Source: Pedobacter sp. SL55 (GTDB lineage: Bacteria > Bacteroidota > Bacteroidia > Sphingobacteriales > Sphingobacteriaceae). Taken from it: 64,000 bases of DNA. Positions 28,814 through 38,463 of this stretch are shown here, piece after piece (the first letter of the stretch is position 1; every line of letters begins with the position of its first letter). A model generated the notes under the pieces. That model saw only the letters and a program-made list of their open reading frames with translations, was not told the origin of the DNA and did not search any database. The stretch is taken from contig NZ_CP113059.1 in NCBI RefSeq assembly GCF_026625705.1, positions 1,798,001-1,862,000 of the forward strand, written 5' to 3'. The translations under genes and the position numbers were made by a program.

Positions 28814-28975
28814 TTAAGCCGTAATTGCGGCAAAAATAATAGTAGCAACTAACATTAACAGCATTGCAACTCTGTCTGCTACTACTCTTTGTTTATAGGT
28901 AGAAGGTTTTGCCACTTGCTTTTCGCGAGCTCCGTAAAATAATGTGGTGGCGGCTTGTTGTACGTTTGCTATCAT
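28814..28975 (-). CDS. Small single-pass membrane protein (53 residues)
   Basis: Short open frame starting MIANVQQAATTLFYGAREKQ, with a basic middle and a C-terminal hydrophobic helix (VAMLLMLVATIIFAAITA) that reaches the stop codon. It looks like a tail-anchored or single-pass inner-membrane peptide. A strong purine ribosome site (aaaggagggaaaagac) directly precedes the ATG, which is rare in this phylum and supports it being real. It is convergent with the DACNV-like gene, one base apart at their stops. No family recognised. Confidence 0.65.
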   Translation of the reverse strand: MIANVQQAATTLFYGAREKQVAKPSTYKQRVVADRVAMLLMLVATIIFAAITA

Positions 28976-29068
28976 GTCTTTTCCCTCCTTTTGTAATAAA
29001 CTATAAACAAAGACGAAGCCAAAAAGGTGTGGAAATGTGAATAAATAGCGTTTTGTTACAAAAAACAG

Positions 29069-29118
29069 AATAAGTACGTATAAAACTTAAAGGTAGTAAG
29101 TGTTTATACGTGCTTATT
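29069..29118. repeat. Long hairpin between small ORF and proA
   Basis: About 21-bp stem with two mismatches (aataagtacgtataaaactta with taagtgtttatacgtgctta) around a seven-base loop. There is no T run, so it is not a simple terminator. The remaining sequence from 28976 to 29188 shows no gene. Confidence 0.65.
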
Positions 29119-29188
29119 TCAGCAAAGTAATTCAATTTAACTGTCTAGTTTTTAATAGGCTGTAGTGTTTGGTAAACAATCAAACTCG

Positions 29189-30427
29189 TTAATTTCTCAC
29201 TTGTCCGTCGCCAATTACCAACCATTTGTAACTGGTTAATTCTTCTAATGCCATTGGCCCGCGGGCGTGAAGTTTTTGTGTGCTAATTCCAATTTCGGCA
29301 CCTAAGCCAAACTGAGCACCATCGGTAAAAGCTGTAGAAACATTGGCGTATACCGCTGCGGCATCAACCTGGTTTAAAAATAAAGTGATATTTGCAGCGT
29401 CTTCTGAAATAATTGCCTCGCTATGTTTCGAGCTATGTGCAGCAATATGATCTAGCGCTTCCTCAATATCCCTTACTACTTTTACTGCTAATTTTAATGA
29501 TAAAAATTCGGTGCCAAAATGTGCTGGTGTTGCTTGGTGCAATAAAGAACTCGGGTAAGTATCTTTAAGTAAGGCGTAACTGGCTTCATCTGCATAAAGT
29601 TCTACATTTTTATCAGCCAATGGCGATAAAAGCTTTGGAATATCAGCTAATCGGTTTTGGTGTATTAAAGCACAATCTAAGGCGTTACAAACACTTACCC
29701 TTCTGGTTTTCGCATTGGCGATAATTTGCTGGCCTTTTTCTAAATTTCCAGTAGCATCAAAGAAAGTATGCACAATACCCGCACCAGTTTCAATTACCGG
29801 AATTTTACTGTTTTTACGAACGTAGTTGATCAAAGATTGGCTTCCCCTGGGTATCAACACATCTACAAAACCCACTGCATTTAACAAAGCTTCGGTAGCA
29901 GATCTATCGGCTGGTAATAAGGTCAATACATCTTTATTAATTTGATGTTTCTCTAACACTTCGTGAATAACCTTAACTATCGCCAAGTTCGAAAATTCGG
30001 CATCGCTACCACCTTTCAAGATAGCCACATTTCCAGTCTTAAAGCAAAGCGAAAATACATCTACGGTAACGTTAGGCCTAGCTTCGTAAATAACGCCAAC
30101 AACACCTAAAGGCACACGTACTTTTTTAATGTTAAGGTTGTTTGGTAAAGTACGCTCATTAATTACATTCCCCAGCGGATTAGCCAATATTACTACATTT
30201 TTAACATCGTCAGCTATTGCCTTAATTCGTTCTGTAGTTAATTGTAAACGGTCATATTTTGGGTCGGCTTTGTCCATTCTATCCAAATCTTTTTGGTTTT
30301 CGGTAAGCATAAAATCGGTGTTTTTTATTAGCGCATCAGCTAAACTAGTAAGTGCCAAATTAATGGTTTCATTGTTTAGCGAAATGATGTTTCTGGTAGC
30401 TTGTTTGGCTTGTTGGAAATGGTTCAT
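29189..30427 (-). CDS. proA: Glutamate-5-semialdehyde dehydrogenase (gamma-glutamyl phosphate reductase)
   Basis: Reduces gamma-glutamyl phosphate to glutamate-5-semialdehyde with NADPH, the second step of proline synthesis. 412 residues, usual length. Visible: [42 protein letters not shown], the catalytic Cys in [14 protein letters not shown], and the C-terminal [15 protein letters not shown]. It lies 107 bases downstream of proB on the same strand, so an operon is likely. Confidence 0.97.
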   Translation of the reverse strand: MNHFQQAKQATRNIISLNNETINLALTSLADALIKNTDFMLTENQKDLDRMDKADPKYDRLQLTTERIKAIADDVKNVVILANPLGNVINERTLPNNLNIKKVRVPLGVVGVIYEARPNVTVDVFSLCFKTGNVAILKGGSDAEFSNLAIVKVIHEVLEKHQINKDVLTLLPADRSATEALLNAVGFVDVLIPRGSQSLINYVRKNSKIPVIETGAGIVHTFFDATGNLEKGQQIIANAKTRRVSVCNALDCALIHQNRLADIPKLLSPLADKNVELYADEASYALLKDTYPSSLLHQATPAHFGTEFLSLKLAVKVVRDIEEALDHIAAHSSKHSEAIISEDAANITLFLNQVDAAAVYANVSTAFTDGAQFGLGAEIGISTQKLHARGPMALEELTSYKWLVIGDGQVRN

Positions 30428-30431
30428 TTTT

Positions 30432-30480
30432 GAGTGGTCAGGTGTTAGGTATTAGTGGTCAGGTATCAGGTGTTAGGGGG
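30432..30480. repeat. Short tandem repeats between proB and proA
   Basis: Imperfect tandem copies of gtggtcaggtgttaggtatta. Similar ttaggtgttaggg-type tracts flank the outer-membrane gene near 38375-38400 and 38605-38635. Confidence 0.6.
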
Positions 30481-30534
30481 CAGTAATTATAAGTCGCCGA
30501 CTTGTCTTCCGACTTTGGACATCCAACTTTCGGA

Positions 30535-31611
30535 CTATATGGCGTAAAAATAATCGTAATGTACCAGCGGTTTTTGGTTTTTTTGGCCAATGCGTTCTTT
30601 GGCTTTATCAGAACCATATTTGGCAATACCCAAACCAATTAATTTTTCATTTTCATCCAAAATTTTAATGATATCTCCTTTTAAAAAATCGGCTTTAATA
30701 GCGATGATGCCAATGGGCAATAAACTGGTGGCTTTGCCAGACGTAAGCACCTGTTTTGCACCCTCATTTAATTGCACTATGCCTGTTGCCGCAGTTTCTG
30801 CATGGGCAATCCATTTCTTTTGGCCAGATTTAATCTTGTCGGCAACAAAATGGGTATGAACAGTTTTTCCTGCTAACAAATTGATAAGTACATTGTCGTT
30901 TTTACCATTGGTAATATGTACGTTGATGCCCAGTTTGGCTGTTTTTTGGGCGATGGTAGATTTGGTAATCATACCGCCTCGGCCAAATTCCGATTTGCCG
31001 GTACTCACAAAATTGCTCAAGTCGGTTAGCGTTCCCGTTACTTTCTCAATTACTTTTGAGCTTTCAAGTTTAGGGTCGCCATCGTAAATTCCGTTAACAT
31101 TAGAAAGGATAAACAAAGCATCGGCATTCATCATGGCTGCAATTAATCCGGCAAGTTCATCGTTGTCGGTAAACATTAGTTCTGTAACCGAAACCACATC
31201 ATTTTCATTAACCACCGGAATTACATTGTTTTGCAACAAAATTTGCATACAGTTTTTCATGTTTAGGTAGTGTACACGGTCTCTAAAATCTTCTTTGGTT
31301 ACTAAAACTTGCGCACATTTAATTTGATGCTTTTCGAAATAGCCTGAGTAGGTGTGGATTAGTTTAACTTGCCCAATTGCAGCCAATAACTGGCGGGTGG
31401 CTACTGCATCTTGTTTCTCGGAAACTTTAATTAAGCTACGGCCAGAGGCTACTGCTCCAGAAGAAACTAAAATTACTTCGATACCTTTTTGTTTTATTGC
31501 CGCAAGCTGATCTACCAAATGGGCAATGCGCTCATTATCTGGTAAACCGTTGGCTTGTGTAATTACGTTAGATCCTATTTTAACAACTATTTTTTTGTAC
31601 TGTAATGCCAT
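30535..31611 (-). CDS. proB: Glutamate 5-kinase
   Basis: Phosphorylates L-glutamate with ATP, the first step of proline synthesis. 358 residues. The amino-acid kinase domain has VVKIGSNVIT, VILVSSGAVASGR, VPVVNENDVVSV, FTDNDELAGLIAAMM and GRGGMITKSTIA. The C-terminal PUA domain (KQVLTSGKATSLLPIGIIAI, GDIIKILDENEK) is the region usually tied to proline feedback control. It forms a probable operon with proA downstream. Confidence 0.97.
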   Translation of the reverse strand: MALQYKKIVVKIGSNVITQANGLPDNERIAHLVDQLAAIKQKGIEVILVSSGAVASGRSLIKVSEKQDAVATRQLLAAIGQVKLIHTYSGYFEKHQIKCAQVLVTKEDFRDRVHYLNMKNCMQILLQNNVIPVVNENDVVSVTELMFTDNDELAGLIAAMMNADALFILSNVNGIYDGDPKLESSKVIEKVTGTLTDLSNFVSTGKSEFGRGGMITKSTIAQKTAKLGINVHITNGKNDNVLINLLAGKTVHTHFVADKIKSGQKKWIAHAETAATGIVQLNEGAKQVLTSGKATSLLPIGIIAIKADFLKGDIIKILDENEKLIGLGIAKYGSDKAKERIGQKNQKPLVHYDYFYAI

Positions 31612-31714
31612 TGCTGTGTTTAGAACTGCTAATCTACCAAATAAGTAGTGTTTTTGTAAAAAGAATTAATCTTTCGACTAATTTCAGTTTGAAAAAGTTT
31701 GAAGTGATAACTAT

Positions 31715-31738
31715 AGTCTGTTGAAGGATGATTAGACT
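31715..31738 (+). promoter_or_regulatory. Candidate C-box operator of R-M system 2
   Basis: Inverted pair agtct (31715-31719) and agact (31734-31738), 14 bases apart, 30 bases before the control-protein ATG. Known C-boxes are built from GACT/AGTC repeats, so this is a plausible but incomplete match. Confidence 0.4.
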
Positions 31739-31767
31739 CTGGCTAACTTAGCATACTATTATTAGCA

Positions 31768-31998
31768 ATGAATTTAAATAAACGGATTTTAATCCAATTC
31801 GGAGAAAAAGTTAAAGAGCTTAGAAAGTCTAAGGGATGGTCTCAAGAGCAACTTTCATTTCATGCGAACTTACATAGAACTTACATCGGTATGATTGAAA
31901 GAGCTGAAAAGAATATAACGTTATTAAATATTGAAAAAATTGCTAAAGCATTAGATATAGAAATAAAAGAACTATTTGATGAGATCACCTTATTTTAA
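31768..31998 (+). CDS. Control (C) protein, XRE family, of R-M system 2
   Basis: 76-residue helix-turn-helix protein, the usual C-protein size. KGWSQEQLSFHANLHRTYIG spans the HTH, followed by RAEKNITLLNIEKIAKALDI, typical of C.AhdI-like dimers. It overlaps the nuclease gene by 20 bases, the standard C-R arrangement in which C protein first represses and then activates nuclease expression so that methylation is established first. Confidence 0.92.
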   Translation: MNLNKRILIQFGEKVKELRKSKGWSQEQLSFHANLHRTYIGMIERAEKNITLLNIEKIAKALDIEIKELFDEITLF

Positions 31999-32608
31999 TG
32001 TCCCGACTGAGGGTCATTTAAAAGTAACAAACAAATTAATCGAAGATCATCCTTTAAAAAAGATGGAGATTGTTGATGCTGTTTTAAAATCTTGGGAGCA
32101 AATTTTTGTATCTAAAATTGGTCCATTGTCAATAGGGATTGATATTTTCCCTTCGCCACAAGTTATGTCAAATATATTGCACGAATTAATTCCATACAAC
32201 CTCGCCGCACTAGTCGGTAATGATGTTAGGATAGGAAAGTCAAAAAATGAAAAGGATATTGAATATCTCCCTAATCCAGATTTTTCAATTGAAGTAAAAA
32301 CTTCTAGTCATAATACAGATATTTTTGCTAATAGAAGCTATGCACAACCAAGTTTTAACTCTGGAACTAAAAATAAAAATGGTTACTACATAGCTGTAAA
32401 TATTGAAAAATTTGATTTGGACGAAGATGGAATAGAAATTAAAGCAAAGTTTGATGAAAAGGGCTCTCTAGTTTATCCCAAAATAAGAAAAATTAGGTTT
32501 GGATATTTGGAACATAATGATTGGATTGCGCAAAATGCAGCAACTGGTCAACAGGCTAGATTGACTCCTGCCGCTAAAAGAACCAAATTATTACAAATAT
32601 ATCCTTAA
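31979..32608 (+). CDS. ScaI-family type II restriction endonuclease
   Basis: 209 residues from the ATG at 31979, inside the end of the C-protein gene; an adjacent TTG is unlikely. The catalytic PD-(D/E)xK core is visible as NPDFSIEVKTSS with Asp101, Glu105 and Lys107. Segments SPYFNVP, NRSYAQPSF and NAATGQQARLTPA agree with what I recall of the ScaI family, which cuts AGTACT. Target identity is inference. Its 3' end overlaps the convergent methylase gene by four bases. Confidence 0.83.
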   Translation: MRSPYFNVPTEGHLKVTNKLIEDHPLKKMEIVDAVLKSWEQIFVSKIGPLSIGIDIFPSPQVMSNILHELIPYNLAALVGNDVRIGKSKNEKDIEYLPNPDFSIEVKTSSHNTDIFANRSYAQPSFNSGTKNKNGYYIAVNIEKFDLDEDGIEIKAKFDEKGSLVYPKIRKIRFGYLEHNDWIAQNAATGQQARLTPAAKRTKLLQIYP

Positions 32609-33462
32609 AACAACGTCAGCAATTTTTTTTTATCTTGGATCTCGACTAATGTTTTGTTTAGTCTGTTAGAAATAGTTTCTAGATAATTACTGTCAATTTC
32701 AAAACCTAAGAATAGTCTGTTATTTTTCATTGCCGTACTAGCTGTTGTTCCAGAACCCATATATGGATCAAGTATTAAGTCATGTTGATTAGTAAACCCT
32801 TTAATCATTCTTGATATTAAATCTTCTGGAAATTGTGCAGGATGATTGGTTCTCTCTTGGGATGAACGATTTGCGCCAGAAGTAACTTTTGCTATCTGCC
32901 AAACATCACTCGGATTTTTGCCTAAAGTATTGCATCGTAGAACACCATTTTTTTTCTGATTCGGATATTTTACATCTGGATCTCTTATGTTGTCTAAATT
33001 AAAAGTATATACTTCAGGATTTTTAATGTACCATAATATTTTTTCGTTTCTAGGGGATAAGAACTTTTTAGCTGCTACTCCAGCGCCATAATTCCATATT
33101 ATCTCCTGTTGTAAATAAAATTTGATCTTATCCCAAATCAAGTAAGTTATCGGTACAGCTTTGCCAATATTCGGTATGCCCAAATATCCGACATTTAGTA
33201 ATAATGCACCATCTTCCTTAGTAATGTTGAATACTAAATTAAAAACCTCTTCTAGCCAGTTTACATACTCATTAAGTGGCATTATTTTTTCATATTCCTT
33301 TCCTATGTTATATGGCGGACTTGTAATAGTGGCATCAATATTCAACCCTGATTCACTAAGAATTGATAATCCCTCTAAACAATCCATATTATAAATTAAG
33401 CCAAATTCGTTTTCGTAACTCGGACTACCTAAAACTTTTTTGATATCTTCTAATCTAGACAT
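32605..33462 (-). CDS. Beta-class DNA methyltransferase (probable N4-cytosine) of R-M system 2
   Basis: 285 residues. Catalytic motif IV TSPPYNIGKEY (residues 48-51 SPPY) comes first, and the SAM-binding motif I LILDPYMGSGTTA near the C-terminus, so motif order is beta class. SPPY is usual for N4-cytosine methylases, though some N6-adenine enzymes share it. The ScaI methylase is an N4-cytosine enzyme, which fits the adjacent nuclease. It is transcribed towards the nuclease gene from its own promoter, allowing protection before nuclease expression. Confidence 0.9.
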   Translation of the reverse strand: MSRLEDIKKVLGSPSYENEFGLIYNMDCLEGLSILSESGLNIDATITSPPYNIGKEYEKIMPLNEYVNWLEEVFNLVFNITKEDGALLLNVGYLGIPNIGKAVPITYLIWDKIKFYLQQEIIWNYGAGVAAKKFLSPRNEKILWYIKNPEVYTFNLDNIRDPDVKYPNQKKNGVLRCNTLGKNPSDVWQIAKVTSGANRSSQERTNHPAQFPEDLISRMIKGFTNQHDLILDPYMGSGTTASTAMKNNRLFLGFEIDSNYLETISNRLNKTLVEIQDKKKLLTLF

Positions 33463-33591
33463 TTTTTTTGCTAATTATAGTATTCAAATGTAGTTAATTT
33501 TAGCAATTTAAAATAACAAAGTATTAATATATATTCTTTGCATGAGTTTAATTTTATTTAATTGATAATCAAGTTTTTGTATTTTTACAAG

Positions 33592-33612
33592 GTACTATGT
33601 ATTGCATAGTAC
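33592..33612 (+). promoter_or_regulatory. Palindrome upstream of padR-type gene (autoregulatory operator candidate)
   Basis: gtactatg and catagtac separated by five bases, an exact 8-bp inverted repeat ending 25 bases before the PadR ATG. A TATCTTTG element resembling the Bacteroidota -7 box lies at 33626-33633, but very near the ATG. Confidence 0.6.
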
Positions 33613-33637
33613 ATTATTAAACATATATCTTTGTATT

Positions 33638-33985
33638 ATGATAGCAGAGAATACGCAAACCCAAATGCGCAAGGGCATACTCGAATATTGTGTGCTTTTA
33701 ATCATCTCCCGCGGAGAGATTTACGCGTCAGATATCATCGCCGAATTGAAGCGAGCGAAACTATTAGTAGTAGAGGGTACTTTGTATCCGCTACTTACGC
33801 GATTAAAGAACAATGGCCTACTCAGTTACAACTGGGTAGAATCTACCTCGGGGCCGCCACGTAAATATTATGTGCTTACACCCGAGGGCCGCCAAATTTT
33901 AAGCCAACTAGACACCACGTGGAGTGAGCTTGTTTACGCTATTACCACGTCACAACAAGCAAAACCAACAACAGAAGAGAAATAA
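33638..33985 (+). CDS. PadR family transcriptional regulator
   Basis: 115 residues from the ATG at 33638 (MIAENTQTQMRKGILEYC, the usual PadR N-terminus). Winged-helix domain spans most of the protein: AKLLVVEGTLYPLLTRLKNN and SGPPRKYYVLTPEGRQIL, the wing. It precedes the PspC-domain gene by 41 bases; this pair is common in the phylum and suggests control of an envelope-stress function. Confidence 0.94.
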   Translation: MIAENTQTQMRKGILEYCVLLIISRGEIYASDIIAELKRAKLLVVEGTLYPLLTRLKNNGLLSYNWVESTSGPPRKYYVLTPEGRQILSQLDTTWSELVYAITTSQQAKPTTEEK

Positions 33986-34026
33986 GAATTAACGCAGTGG
34001 CCCAGCTACTGATAAAAAATATCGAT

Positions 34027-35643
34027 ATGAATAAGACGATTATCATCAATATAGGAAACTCAATCATCCACATAGAGGAAGAAGCATACGAGATACTAAT
34101 GGCTTACCTTAACGAGATTAAGCAGCATTTTGCTAAAACAGCAGATGATTTTGAAATTGTAAAGGATATAGAAAACAGAATTGCCGAGATGTTTGCCGAA
34201 ATTTTGCAAAAAGCGCAAAAGCAGGTAATTGATGTTGCCGATGTGCGTAGCGTAATTGCGCAAATGGGCAGCGTACAAGATTTTTTGAACGAAGAGGAAG
34301 AAGAAGTAAAAACCGAAAATTTTTATGCCAGCTATAATGGCGTAAAAAAACTGTATCGCGATACAGATGAAGGCGTAATTGCCGGTGTTTGTGCGGGTTT
34401 GGGGCATTACCTTAACGTTGAGGCACGTTGGTTACGTTTAGCTTTCTTGTTACTTACTTTTTTAGCTGGATCTAGCATTTTAGTGTACCTAATTTTGTGG
34501 GTTGTAGTTCCTAGAGCGGCAACACGCTCTGAAAGAATGGAGATGAAAGGCGAAGCAACCAATTTGTATGGCTACAAAAAAAGTTTTGATGAGGAGCTAG
34601 CTGCACTAAAGGCCAATATGAAATCTGCCAATGACCATCTGGCACCTGCAATGAGAAAATCAGGTAATTTGATTACGCAGGGTGTTAAAATGGTGGGTAG
34701 TTTAATTAAATGGATTTTTAAGTTCTTTGGAAAAACTATTGCCATTTGTTTCATCGTTTTCGGTTTTGGTATGATGATTTTCTTAATCGTTTCGTTAGGG
34801 ATGTTGGTGGGTTTTTGGGATGAAAATACCTACCAAAGTTTTCCGCTAAATGTAATTGATACTTCATTTAGAGATGGATTGATTTTTAATGCTTTTCTAA
34901 CGTTTTTTATCCCAATTTTGGCTTTGGTACTATTTGCTTTAAAGGTAGTTAACAACAGGATAGAGATTAGCAAGTATGTTTGGTTTGGCTTGTTAATTGT
35001 TTGGATGATTGGCGCTGGAACATCGGCCTACTATACCGCAAAAATTATGGGCGAATTTAAGGATGATGCCAAGCTGGTACAGCAGGTAGATTTGAAACCT
35101 TATCAAACTTACGTAATTGAAGTAGACAAAAACATGGTTTTTAGTAAGCAAGACAGTATACGTTACCATCTGGAGGAAACCAACATGGGCAGGCGAATGG
35201 TGGTAGAAGATTTCGACAATGGAATGTTTAGAAACCCAAGAACGGTAAGCTTTGAAGTGGTGAAAAGCCACGACGGTAAAAGTGCAGTTGTTGCTACCTA
35301 CGAGTCGCAAGGTAAAAATTTTGAAACTGCTTTGAAATATGCACAAAACATAGAGTATAAGTTTTTACAAAGAGACTCGGCGCTCATCTTTAATCCGGCA
35401 ATTAGGCTAAAGCAGCATACTGCATGGCGTGGCCAAAATGTACATTTAAGTTTAAAAATCCCGGTAGGAGCCCGTGTGTTGATTAACAAAAATAACGACA
35501 GGTATTGGAGCTTTTACTATTACTGGTGCCGCGAAGATGACGTAGACCAAACTGGGGCATATCGTGAGTTTATCATGACCGAAGAAGGATTAAAATGCAG
35601 GTATGACCTTGAACATCCAGAAGAAAAGAAAAGTGGCCAGTAG
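34027..35643 (+). CDS. PspC domain-containing membrane protein
   Basis: 538 residues from the ATG at 34027. The N-terminal ~100 residues are a cytoplasmic helical segment (IVKDIENRIAEMFAEILQ). Next is the PspC domain (LYRDTDEGVIAGVCAGLGHY and WLRLAFLLLTFLAGSS). Two or three further membrane helices follow (ICFIVFGFGMMIFLIV, FLTFFIPILALVLFAL, YVWFGLLIVWMIGAG), then a ~190-residue beta-rich C-terminal domain. PspC proteins respond to envelope stress; the function of this fusion is not known. Likely cotranscribed with padR. Confidence 0.92.
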   Translation: MNKTIIINIGNSIIHIEEEAYEILMAYLNEIKQHFAKTADDFEIVKDIENRIAEMFAEILQKAQKQVIDVADVRSVIAQMGSVQDFLNEEEEEVKTENFYASYNGVKKLYRDTDEGVIAGVCAGLGHYLNVEARWLRLAFLLLTFLAGSSILVYLILWVVVPRAATRSERMEMKGEATNLYGYKKSFDEELAALKANMKSANDHLAPAMRKSGNLITQGVKMVGSLIKWIFKFFGKTIAICFIVFGFGMMIFLIVSLGMLVGFWDENTYQSFPLNVIDTSFRDGLIFNAFLTFFIPILALVLFALKVVNNRIEISKYVWFGLLIVWMIGAGTSAYYTAKIMGEFKDDAKLVQQVDLKPYQTYVIEVDKNMVFSKQDSIRYHLEETNMGRRMVVEDFDNGMFRNPRTVSFEVVKSHDGKSAVVATYESQGKNFETALKYAQNIEYKFLQRDSALIFNPAIRLKQHTAWRGQNVHLSLKIPVGARVLINKNNDRYWSFYYYWCREDDVDQTGAYREFIMTEEGLKCRYDLEHPEEKKSGQ

Positions 35644-35651
35644 TTAGTGGC

Positions 35652-35692
35652 TAGGTATCAGTTGGGCTTGCTTGCAACACGGCTGATACCTA
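35652..35692. repeat. Short inverted repeat after PspC gene
   Basis: taggtatcag and ctgataccta, 10 bp each, flank a 21-base centre. No T run follows, so its role as a terminator is doubtful. The next ~230 bases to 35924 hold no gene. Confidence 0.5.
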
Positions 35693-35924
35693 AATAAATC
35701 CAATAGTTTTTATAAAATTTTTAAGCCTCAAAAATGAGGATTGCTACTGTATTGCCCAAAAAATAAGTGAAAGGCAGGTTGATGGAAGCGTTGAAAATTG
35801 GGCTAGCTGTAACCTCTTCTAACAAACATAAGTCTTAATAAAAAACAAAAAATGCGAAGCTATAATGACTGTACAAACTAAGTGCTCATCATGTATGCTT
35901 CATCTAAAAAAATAACCTAGCACA

Positions 35925-38374
35925 ATGAAAAAAATATTACTGTTAATAACATGCCTTTTGGCGTGGGGGACATCCTTTGCCCAAAAAAAGGAAACATCAG
36001 CGGTAAAATAGTGGCTGATAATAACGAAGCTTTACCGTACAGCTTAGTAAAGCTGATCAATTTAGCCGATACTTTAAACGTTAAAGAAGCATCCGCAAAT
36101 TTGGATGGTATTTTCCAATTTCCGCAAGTTGCGGCAGGCCAATATCATTTGCGTGTTAAAATGGTGGGCTACAAAAATTACCAATCGGCAAAGATTGATT
36201 TTAACGGAACTGACCAGCTATTGCCCGCTATTAAATTGGAAAGTACCAGCAAGCAGTTAAATGAAGTTAGCATAGTTGCACAAAAACCTTTTGTAGAACG
36301 CAAAGCGGATAAAACCGTGTTAAATGTAGAAAATAATATAACCGCTACAGGAAATTCGGTGTTAGAATTATTGGAAAAAGCACCCGGTGTAACCGTAGAT
36401 AGGCAAACAGAGCAGATTAAATTGAATAACAAAGCGGGCATTACCATTATGGTAGATGGAAAACAGAATTTCCTTTCGGGAGCCGATATTACTACGGTGC
36501 TTAGTAACATGAGCAGCGATCAGGTGGCCACCATAGAGCTTATTACCAATCCTTCGTCTAAATATGATGCCGCCGGAAATGCGGGGATCATCAATATTAA
36601 ACTTAAACGAAACAAAAGCTTTGGTACCAACGGTACTTTGTCGGCCAATACTGGCTTGGGCACTGCTAAAAATGGACCTTCAGATTTGTATCGCCATAGC
36701 GGAAACCTAAACTTGAACCATCGCGTAAACAAATGGAATGTTTTCGGTAATGCCGCATTTAATACCCGTACCGGCTACAACCAAACTTTGTTAGACAGAA
36801 CCGCAAACATTGGCAATACCACCACAACTTTTGATCAGTCTTTTGCCCGCAACCAAAAAGGAACAGGCTATGCAGGTAAAATTGGGGCAGATTATTACGT
36901 TTCGGAAAAAACGGTAATAGGGCTAATGTTGGATGTGACAACCAATGATAATCAGCAAAATGGATTGAGCCGAGCTAATCTTAACGAGCGCCAGCAAAAT
37001 ACGCAAACATTAAGTTATGTTAACCAGGCAAATGGAAACGGTGCTAAGTTTAACAGTTTAACTTCTAATTTTAACTTAAAGCACGATTTGGCCAAACAAG
37101 ATGCCAACATTACATTTGATTTTGATTATGCTGGTTACGCATTGGATAGAAATGACAGCTTTGATGCCTTTTATCTGGATGCAGCACAGGTGCAAACCAG
37201 CAGTACCAATTTGAGAAACATTGTAGATGCCCGAATTGATGTATTTGCCGCAAAAACAGATTTTTCTTGGCCATTTTCTAAGACCTTGAAGTTCGAATCG
37301 GGATTGAAAAGCAGCATTGTAAATACCAATAACGATTTCGTTTCTGAGCAGTTAAACAATGGGCAATGGACAGATATTTTAGGCCGATCAAATTTATTTA
37401 TCTATAAAGAAAATATCAATGCCGCTTATGCTAACCTCTCGCAAAGCTGGAAAAAATGGCAAGTGCAGTTGGGTTTAAGGGCAGAGCATACACATAGCAA
37501 AGGTAATTCGGTAACCAGCAATAAAGTGGTAGATAGGGATTACGTTTCCTTGTTTCCAACGGTGTTTGTTAAGCAAGAATTGGCAAAAAATCACAGTCTT
37601 AACTATTCGTACGGACGAAGGATAGACAGGCCAAGTTACCAGCAGCTCAATCCTTTTGTGCAGTATTTGGATCCGTATACTATTGATAGCGGTAACCCTT
37701 ACCTCAATGCACAATTCACAGATAATTTCGAGTTGGGCTACAGTTTTAAGGAAATCTCCCTATCGGTAAATTATGCCAATGTAAGAGGTATGTTGGTGCA
37801 AGTGAGTAGACAGAACGATGTCACCAAGCAAATAGAAGTACAACGTCAGAACTTTGGCAAAGCCGATTTGTACAATGCCAATTTGTATGTGCCGCTAAAA
37901 ATCAATAAAATTTGGAGTATGCAAAACAACTTCTCGGCCAGGTATCAAGATTACCAAGACGGTACCTTGGTTGGTGCGGCTTATCAAAAGGCTATGGTTT
38001 CGTTCAATTTTAATACTTCTCAGTCTTTTACTTTTTCTAAAACTTTTAGGGCCGAAGTTAGCTTTTGGTATGATTCGCCTAGTGTGCGTGGCGTAGAAGA
38101 AACTACCATTGCCCAATATGCACTGAATTTTGGCGTGCAAAAGACATTAATGCAAAACAAGCTAAAATTACGCCTGGCCGTAGATGATGTGTTGGCCACC
38201 AATTATTGGGAGGGCCAAATGAAATATCAAAACGTAGATATGTACATCAAAAATTATTACGTGAGCCGCAGGGCCTCTTTTAGTTTGAATTATGCTTTTG
38301 GCAACCAGCAAGTAAAATCGGCTAGAAACAGAAAAACTGCAATTGATGATATTAAAGGTAGAACTGGAGGATAG
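35925..38374 (+). CDS. TonB-dependent receptor-like outer-membrane beta-barrel protein, signal peptide out of frame
   Basis: Outer-membrane protein of ~815 residues (OMP_b-brl_3 type). After the signal come a carboxypeptidase-regulatory-like domain (GNISGKIVADNNEALPYSLV) and a plug-like domain (VLELLEKAPGVTVDRQ, GITIMVDGKQ, IELITNPSSKYDAAGNAGII). A ~550-residue barrel ends in FSLNYAFGNQQ. The ATG at 35925 encodes a good signal peptide (KKILLLITCLL...SFAQ), but it is one base out of frame with the body. Adding one A to the A7 run just after SFA-C (near 35983) joins SFAQKK to GNISGK. As read, translation would have to start at 35951 without a signal. Confidence 0.86.
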
Positions 38375-38463
38375 TTATTAGGTGTTAGGGAATAGGTTTT
38401 AGGTTGTTTAATCAGCATGAGAGTAATAACCTGAGATTTAATATTTGTAGCCCTACAACACCC

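Noticed and set aside
22875..33462. Prophage or integrative element carrying the R-M systems
   Set aside because: No integrase, phage structural gene, attachment repeat or tRNA target was visible.
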